Source: Auanema rhodensis
Taxonomy: Eukaryota; Nematoda; Chromadorea; Rhabditida; Rhabditidae
NCBI GenBank assembly: GCA_964057225.1
Contig: OZ059897.1
Coordinates: forward strand, 11,718,001 to 11,782,000
Direction of reading: 5' to 3'
Length of the DNA: 64,000 bases
The notes beneath the pieces are model-generated. The model was not told the origin of the DNA and made no database searches. It saw only the letters and a program-made list of their open reading frames with translations. Shown here piece after piece: positions 57,954-64,000 of the stretch. The translations under genes and the position numbers were made by a program. How positions within the stretch are numbered: position 1 is the stretch's first letter; the number at the start of each line of letters is the position of its first letter.

Positions 57954-58244
57954 TTAGTATCGTCGATACTTTAGTAATTGTTTCAAAAAATGAGCTGGAA
58001 TTTCAAATTGAGGAGCTGAAAAAAAAACAAATTTTCCGAACTTTTAGCTATAAGAATTTAGACTTACTATCTTTTCGTTTGAGAAGATACATAATGTCTC
58101 GTGTTTCGTCAAAATTTTCCTCATTTGATAAATCTTAAGGTATGGAATATGATTAAGCAAAGATTAAAACTATGTGAAATTATTACCAAGAGCCAGGGTC
58201 ATAACAATAGCCAGAAGTAGTAGTAGGATGTGGCGTTTGCTCAT
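57954..58244 (-). CDS. Short secreted peptide precursor (neuropeptide-like)
   Basis: Three exons, 61 residues, too small to be found without splicing. Exon 1 gives a signal peptide (MSKRHILLLLLAIVMTLAL); exon 2 an acidic part (SNEENFDETRDIMYLLKRK) with dibasic sites KR/RK; exon 3 a peptide DTPQFEIPAHFLKQLLKYRRY running to the stop. Splice sites are GTAATA/TTAAG and GTAAGT/TTTTTTCAG. The ATG follows a TCTTCAG acceptor. The layout of signal peptide, acidic spacer and basic cleavage site before a C-terminal peptide fits a neuropeptide or antimicrobial precursor. The peptide lacks a C-terminal Gly for amidation. No family recognised. Confidence 0.65.
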
Positions 58245-60278
58245 CTGAAGATTAAAAAATAGAACAAAAATAGTTGCAAATATGATATTTGTAAGAGCGA
58301 ATAAGTTTCAAGAAATAAAAGTATAGCTAAGTATATTCAGAAAGTACTTTATTGCAAAATTTGGTTAGATCTGTATATGTGATGAGATGAAATGAAATTA
58401 TCAAATAAAACCTAATATGCTTTCAGGCGACTGTTTATATCTCAGGTATGATATTTTCATATTGAAAAATATTGCTTTTCAAATAATAGTAAAAAGGAAT
58501 TCTGATAAGTATTTTTCATTAGAATAGAATTAGAATCTTGGGAAACGAGAAGCATATGATCTGAGAGCTAGTTTAAGTATTTAGGGATATAAGAGCAAAC
58601 GCTAATTTTTAAAATTGAAACGGTCTGATAAGGTCCATCAAACCTAAATGGCTGAAATGAAATACTTTCGATTTAAAACCAACAAGTCCGAAACCAGCTC
58701 AAAACAAACTCTAACCAAATTAGTTGACGATGGAAAAACTGATGAAGGGGAGGGACTTTGACAAAAAAAAATGACATCAGGCTTATTCGTTAAGTATAAA
58801 GTAGGAAATATATGTACATCCGAGTCGAAAAATAGCTACATTTGACCAGAAGAGCTGAAAAAGTGCTGGTTCGGAAATAAAGAAGTGAATACATATTAAG
58901 ATAATATAAAATAATTCTTTTACATCAAGTTGCAAGAAGCTTATGTACAAGAAATATTGAGTAGTGGAAGTTGCAGAGAGAATATGAGAAGTCATTTAAT
59001 TTGGTTAAGAAAGCGAGGATATCAAACTTTTTTAACCAAAAAAAAAATTTTATGTTCTGGAAAGTTGTTCTATAGCAACCAAATATTAATTTAAAAATAA
59101 TACCAAGCTGCCACATTTCAATTTCTCAACTCGATAGATAAACAACCAACTTATGAATAGACGTGTACGAAATATATCCGGTAAGATGATTAATTGTGCG
59201 TTCATTGTTGCGTTTTCTGTATAGAAGCTAGACATTCAGCAGAAGTCTCTTCCGGAGGTATAAGGGAGCATAGACCAGACGGGGGTCACTTCTGATGATA
59301 TCCTTTTCTGCGGCGTCGTATCTCTCTCAATGGGAGTATGTAGAGAAGAATATATAGATTAATTTGAAATTCACAACTAATCTTCGCGAAAACAAGCGAA
59401 CAGATAGATTGTAGAATTTTATATTTGTTAATGAAATCCATCTTTAAGTAATAAAAGGCCAATAGCGTATACGACTAGAAGCAGAGTTGTTCAGACAGCC
59501 TACGCCAAAAGGCAAGAAATAACTGGAAAAGACTTAACTGCAGTATTCCGAAATTGTGAATTGTAAACAGATATTATACTTAATTAAAATTCTATTATTG
59601 GATTAATGAAGAGAGGGAACAGATTAGAAATTGTTTAAGTTACTAGAGTCAAGTCTGTGTCATACGGTTGTAGCAGTATAATCACAATTTAATAAACTAA
59701 ATTCAATTTGTATAACTTTATATATTCGTGTATATCAAATGTATCTTAGAAACTAAGACAATTATATTTATGAGATTAGAACATTTAATAAAATGAATAA
59801 AAAAGTTTTGGCTTGAACGTTTCATATTACTTACTTTCAAAAGTAGATAAGACATAACCATAAATATGTATATATGTATATATACTATGTATTTACTTCA
59901 ACTTTCTGCACAAATGTAATTTTTAGGAAGAATATCATTATTTTGAAAATATTTCCTTCCTAATTCTCGAATACCATTTTAGCGTTTTTAGAACTACATG
60001 AATGAAGAATATATATATAGATAGATAGATAGATTATTTGGAACTAGCTGATTTTGTTTATTGACTTATGAAAAGATAGAAACACAAAAAAAGTTAAATA
60101 TATTGCATCAGGAAGCAGAGCAATACATAATCCCACTCAGATGATGCCTATTTCCCAAGTGCCTTCCATCAACTTCCTCAAATTACTTTGTAACAATTAG
60201 AAAATTAATTTTTCATTTATTATATACTTTATTTTAACATTAACAGAAACTATAGAAAATATGATTATAAACAACTAT
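58245..60278. other. Intergenic region
   Basis: About 2 kb without a recognised gene. A GC-richer block at 59160-59345 (with GACCAGACGGGGGTCACTTC) and another at 59455-59530 stand out from the AT-rich surroundings. A (GATA)n run lies at about 60018-60034. It should contain the promoter of the small peptide gene and the 3'UTR of TTC19. Confidence 0.5.
60018..60036. repeat. (GATA)n microsatellite
   Basis: Four to five ATAG/GATA units next to an (AT)n run. Confidence 0.8.
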
Positions 60279-61814
60279 CTAGAACAGCCACCATGTTTTC
60301 TTTTTATTTTTTCCAATATCGTTTTCTAGATCCTTCAAAAACTTGTGACAATACTTCTGTATCCTGGTGTCCGAAGATCGACTTAAAAATACAGCTTTTT
60401 TGGCATAATCCAGAGCTTCTTCCTTAAAAAAATATAAAATAGAAGACGAGTATCTGATGTATAAACCTTATGACCCGTATGGTATAAAGCTTCAGCGTAA
60501 TTGCAATAGTAACCGGGGATAATATCAGCACATTCGTTCACGTAAAGAATTCTTTCAATTCCCATTTTCAAATATTTGGCTGCCAATTCAAATCTAAAAT
60601 CACCAGTAGATTTATAGTTTCAATTATTCTCATTTTATAAATTATAAGAAATCGTTAAGTACCTATTACGAACAATGAGTGCAGCTCCGAAATTATTTAG
60701 TAAATTAACAGAATGAGATGAACTAGCGCCAAAAATTTGATAGGAAATCTGAATAAATTGTTGTCATATAGTCGTATACATGCTCGAGTCAACCTTCATA
60801 ACTTCATCCATATATTCTTCGGCTTCACGCAATCTATCTTCATCAGCAAATTTAATCTAAACAACCGTCAAAAATGTCAGCAAGAAAGTAGACTCACTAG
60901 AAAATGAGCATAATTTTCCAACGCCATGCCGAATAAGGCAATTGGATCAGTATAAGCTGCACCCAAAGTGTCAACCATGTGCTTGTCTTCGACTAATGCA
61001 CCATGAGCTACAGAATACTTTCGTGTATGTTCTTCCATAACCTATTAAAGAAGCCATTAGTGTTTAATGGTTAGACAAATTATCTGAATTACCATCATTT
61101 GCTTTCGAACACAATGCTTGAAACCAGATTCAGCATTCTTCAAATCACCTTTCTGTGCAAAAATATCAGCTAATTTCAAGGAAACGCCTATAAACTCAGG
61201 ATCTTTATCCTTTTTTCCATGAAGTTCCATAAGTCTAAAAAAACAACTATTAATAAATTATATAAATAATTAATCACCGTTTAATAACAATTCTAAAATT
61301 AGCTTCTGCTTCTTCTAAATTTCCCATCTGATAAAAGGTGTTGGCAATTTCGTCATATACTCGAGTGATAGGTAATTCTTCTTTTCTTTCAAAGGCTTCT
61401 TCCAAAGCAATTTGCAAAACTTGGATGGCATCAGTATATTTGCCATATTTACGATGAAGCCAAGACTGAGAAAAAATAAGGATACTAGTTTTATTAATAC
61501 GATGTTACCTGCTTGATTTTCGCTTTCAATGGATCATCGTCCAATTTCAGACCTTCTAAGCCAAGCATATCTTTAACGGTAACTAGCCAGGACATTCCAA
61601 GCAATGGAGCACCAAATCTCGTATACCATTTTCTAGAAGAAACTTTTGAAATAGATAAACCAGCACTGAGAAACCTATGACTGCTATAACTTCTACCATG
61701 AGATCCATATCTTTCCCTGCGTTCTCTGAACGGTTCTATCTTCCCAACGCAACTTGATGAAGGAAGAGTTCTAGAAAAAAGCGGCCTAGCATGCCTAATT
61801 ACCGTATGAAGCAT
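60279..61814 (-). CDS. TTC19: Mitochondrial TPR protein TTC19
   Basis: Starts MLHTVIRHARPLFSRTLPSS, an Arg-rich mitochondrial leader, directly after an ACTTAG acceptor. A hydrophobic patch (FGAPLLGMSWLVTV) precedes TPR repeats: YTDAIQVLQIALEEAFE, YDEIANTFYQMGNLEEAEAN, VSLKLADIFAQKGDLKNAES, LLNNFGAALIVRNRFELAAK, and CNYAEALYHTGHKEEALDYA. Ends NKKKTWWLF. The arrangement matches TTC19, an inner-membrane factor that helps clear Rieske protein fragments and maintain complex III. About 370 residues, near the family norm. ISCA2 ends 168 bp upstream on the same strand, so they may be co-transcribed; both serve the Fe-S or respiratory machinery. Confidence 0.88.
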
Positions 61815-61982
61815 CTAAGTTACAAATTTAAATTTATTTACGAATAGCAATCTCATACGAAAAGTATTAATTCGTGAACGTAACATTGAACAAAAACAAA
61901 AAATATATATATTTCAGAATATTTAATATTATAGAATATATTATCGCTTTAATTTCCTAATAAATATTACTATCTTGAACTC

Positions 61983-62482
61983 TTAGTCCATTTTCAAAGC
62001 AAAACTAGAACCACATGAACATCCCTTTTCCGCTACAGGGTTATTAACTATTCGGAAAGAAGCTTTCATCAAATCTTCAGCATAATCCAAGGTTGCACCT
62101 TTTACATATCCTAGGGAAAGCTGTAAAAGTTTATTATGAACAAAAAAAAGTTATAATTAACCTCATCAATTACGACCTCCACTTGATCATCCTTCCAAAG
62201 ATGATCATCGTCATTGATCTTACGATCCACCTTTATTTTGTATTCAAATCCAGAACAACCTCCACCATCAACTTCTACACGTAGTCGTTCTCCTGACTCA
62301 AGACAATCCTAAACACCGAGATTGTTCTCCATGTTTATAAATTTTCAAACTTTTAATTGGATTTTCGCCCTCTGTGATACCATAAAATCGCTGGCGGATA
62401 AAACTCTAGTGGTGGCAGAAGAACAGAAACTCGTTGACGGAATATGTACAAGCGCTCGAGTTAAGAAAAGACGTGAAAACAT
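61983..62482 (-). CDS. ISCA2: Mitochondrial iron-sulfur cluster assembly protein ISCA2
   Basis: Three exons. The leader [19 protein letters not shown] is a mitochondrial targeting-type sequence. The core carries [20 protein letters not shown] with the first ligand Cys, [20 protein letters not shown], and ends [17 protein letters not shown] with the other two Cys. This A-type carrier pattern (C-x-n-C-x-C) is complete. [16 protein letters not shown] fits ISCA2 better than ISCA1. ISCA2 works with ISCA1 and IBA57 in mitochondrial [4Fe-4S] assembly. The ATG follows a TTCAAG acceptor. TTC19 lies 168 bp downstream on the same strand. Confidence 0.92.
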
Positions 62483-62891
62483 CTTGAACCAATTGTAGAA
62501 CAATTTATTTAGAAATTAAATACATTAATAGGCTTAAACCGTTAGATTTAGTTACTTTTAGACTCTGTAAAAGCCTTTATTAACATCTTATTTACACTCT
62601 TAGCGAATTATGAAAGTAGCTGATTAAAGCCTATGACAAGAGATGGGGGCAATGTTGCACATTTTGTTTATTGCAGAAATGAAAAGATGAAACTGAATAA
62701 TGAGTATATGAGTATACGAGTAAAAATATATGAAATTTGTAAAGCAAGTCCTGTATTAATTGAATCCTATAAGTTGGGGTAAATCAATGCATAAATGAAG
62801 AAAAAAAAAAGTTAATTGTTATGAGAAATAAAGAATATACATAGCAGATGCAGGGAAGTAGAATAGATATTAATTATTTATACGAATTTTA
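62483..62891. other. Spacer between LIN-7 and ISCA2
   Basis: 409 bp, AT-rich. Holds the LIN-7 3'UTR and probably the ISCA2/TTC19 promoter. No gene seen. Confidence 0.5.
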
Positions 62892-63854
62892 TTACCTACG
62901 AACAGGTGCGGAAGGACTGGGTTGGTTGACACGACGACGCTGCCGTTCAAATCGTCTTAAAATCAGTATAAGAACTATTGTTAGTACTTGACACTTACCT
63001 CTCCATTTCATCCAATAACCTTGGGGTATAACGAACAACCAACTTAACAGTACCTTGAGCAGACTTTAATAAATCAACAGCCTTCTCATGGCATTCTGTC
63101 TCAACGTTCTAAAAAGTTGTTTAAAATATATAACGAATATTAAACGAATATACCACTCCATTCACAGCAATAAGTTGATCTCCACGCTTTAAACCACCGT
63201 GTCTATCAGCAACACCTCCTGGTATAATTCTAAAGCTTTATCTTGAGATAGAGAAAACAGTAGAATATAAGTGAAAAAGAGAATAATGCACAAAAAATAT
63301 ATGATAAAAACTTAAATAATTTCATATATAAATGAACACGAATTGCAAAAAATATATAAATTTGCAAAAATAACGAAAGAGCGTTAGAAAAACATCGTAC
63401 CTTGATATATATATGGGAGAATTTTGCTCCTTCCCACCCATAACGTTAAAACCTAGTCCTTGATCCGTTTTCGGTAGTTCAACAACACGAGGATGAGCAT
63501 GCCCTTCAGCTGCGGCAAAAGCAGCAACTGTAGCTTTAGCTGTAGCAGATGCTCTAACCTATAATTTCAAGATTAGAAGTATATAGAAAAAAAATAAAAC
63601 CTCTGGAGATCCTTCTATATCTACTGTTTCATAAACACTCTCATAAACTTCACGAACGGTGTTAAAAAATTCGGATTGTAGTATTTTTTGTAGAGTAAGA
63701 AGTTTTGGAGACGAAACTTCTCCCGTTTTTTTGACGTGCTCAATTAACTCAAGAATTCGATGTATATCTGCAATATTAGCTTTAGATAATTACAAAAACC
63801 TGTTGAATTAATACCTCTTTCGAGATTAGGTTTCTCTTGAACAGGACGCTCCAT
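62892..63854 (-). CDS. LIN7: LIN-7 scaffold protein (L27 + PDZ)
   Basis: Starts [20 protein letters not shown]; the L27 domain covers about residues 10-65 ([37 protein letters not shown]). The PDZ domain follows at about 95-175: [20 protein letters not shown] with the GLGF carboxylate-binding loop, [19 protein letters not shown], and [13 protein letters not shown]. Ends [11 protein letters not shown]. This is LIN-7/Veli/MALS, partner of LIN-2/CASK and LIN-10 in basolateral and synaptic receptor localisation. About 205 residues, normal. One intron within the PDZ (about 63239-63402) is longer than usual. An acceptor-like TTTTTTAG lies 13 nt before the ATG. Confidence 0.95.
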
Positions 63855-64000
63855 GATTATATTAAATCTAAAAAATAAATACAATAATAACACATTTGAA
63901 ATTAATTAAAAAGTAATAAATAACGAAAAACGTCAAGTTTAACAAATAAAGATAAACATACTTTTAAACATTTACTATAAAAAAAATAACAAAAACAAAC
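63855..64000. other. Upstream flank of LIN-7
   Basis: Short AT-rich stretch to the window edge with the putative trans-splice acceptor near 63868. Nothing else recognised. Confidence 0.5.

Noticed and set aside
1-64000. CRISPR arrays, bacterial operons, ribosome-binding sites
   Set aside because: Spliceosomal introns throughout and eukaryotic families; no spaced short repeats of CRISPR type.

Overview
This window is nuclear DNA from an AT-rich, gene-dense invertebrate, most likely a nematode. Introns are mostly 40-60 bp, all GT-AG, usually ending TTTCAG, TTTTAG or TATAG. Many start codons lie 0-15 bp after a splice-acceptor-like AG that no upstream exon explains, as spliced-leader trans-splicing would leave. 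Several same-strand neighbours are only about 150-210 bp apart, as in nematode operons. All gene calls are by-eye translation and splicing; no search was run.

Layout. 1-17.5 kb is a dense gene block: a secreted Reeler/EGF/ShKT/nitrobindin-like protein (5' end outside the window), the U-box cyclophilin PPIL2 and an unrecognised Pro-rich protein on +; then on - the HECT ligase UBE3C, eIF2B-epsilon, a Ser-rich orphan and a small Cys-rich membrane protein. 18.1-31.8 kb is a transposon island between two identical 706-bp direct repeats that carry exon 1 and the upstream flank of that membrane protein. It holds a Polinton/Maverick protease relic, an internally deleted mariner, MITE-like foldback elements, a BEL/Pao scrap, two inverted copies of a maT (DD37D) element around a Merlin transposon that an LTR retrotransposon has split, and a DD34D mariner nested in a maT nested in a MITE.

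32-46 kb returns to genes: a forkhead factor, IFT140, a Wnt ligand (+) and a Protor/PRR5 homologue (-). 45.9-50.3 kb is a gene desert. 50.3-64 kb is dense again: an NKL-type homeobox gene (+), ATAD3 and dynein roadblock (-), deoxyhypusine hydroxylase and mitoribosomal DAP3/mS29 (+), a tiny secreted peptide gene (-), then TTC19, ISCA2 and LIN-7 (-).

Functional grouping. Putative operon pairs are PPIL2 with the orphan, eIF2B-epsilon with UBE3C, the Ser-rich orphan's neighbour (Cys-rich membrane protein) with it, roadblock with ATAD3, DOHH with DAP3, and ISCA2 with TTC19. Several join housekeeping and mitochondrial genes (ATAD3, DAP3, ISCA2, TTC19). Developmental regulators (forkhead, Wnt, homeobox) have larger, emptier flanks. 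IFT140 implies ciliated cells, in nematodes sensory neurons.
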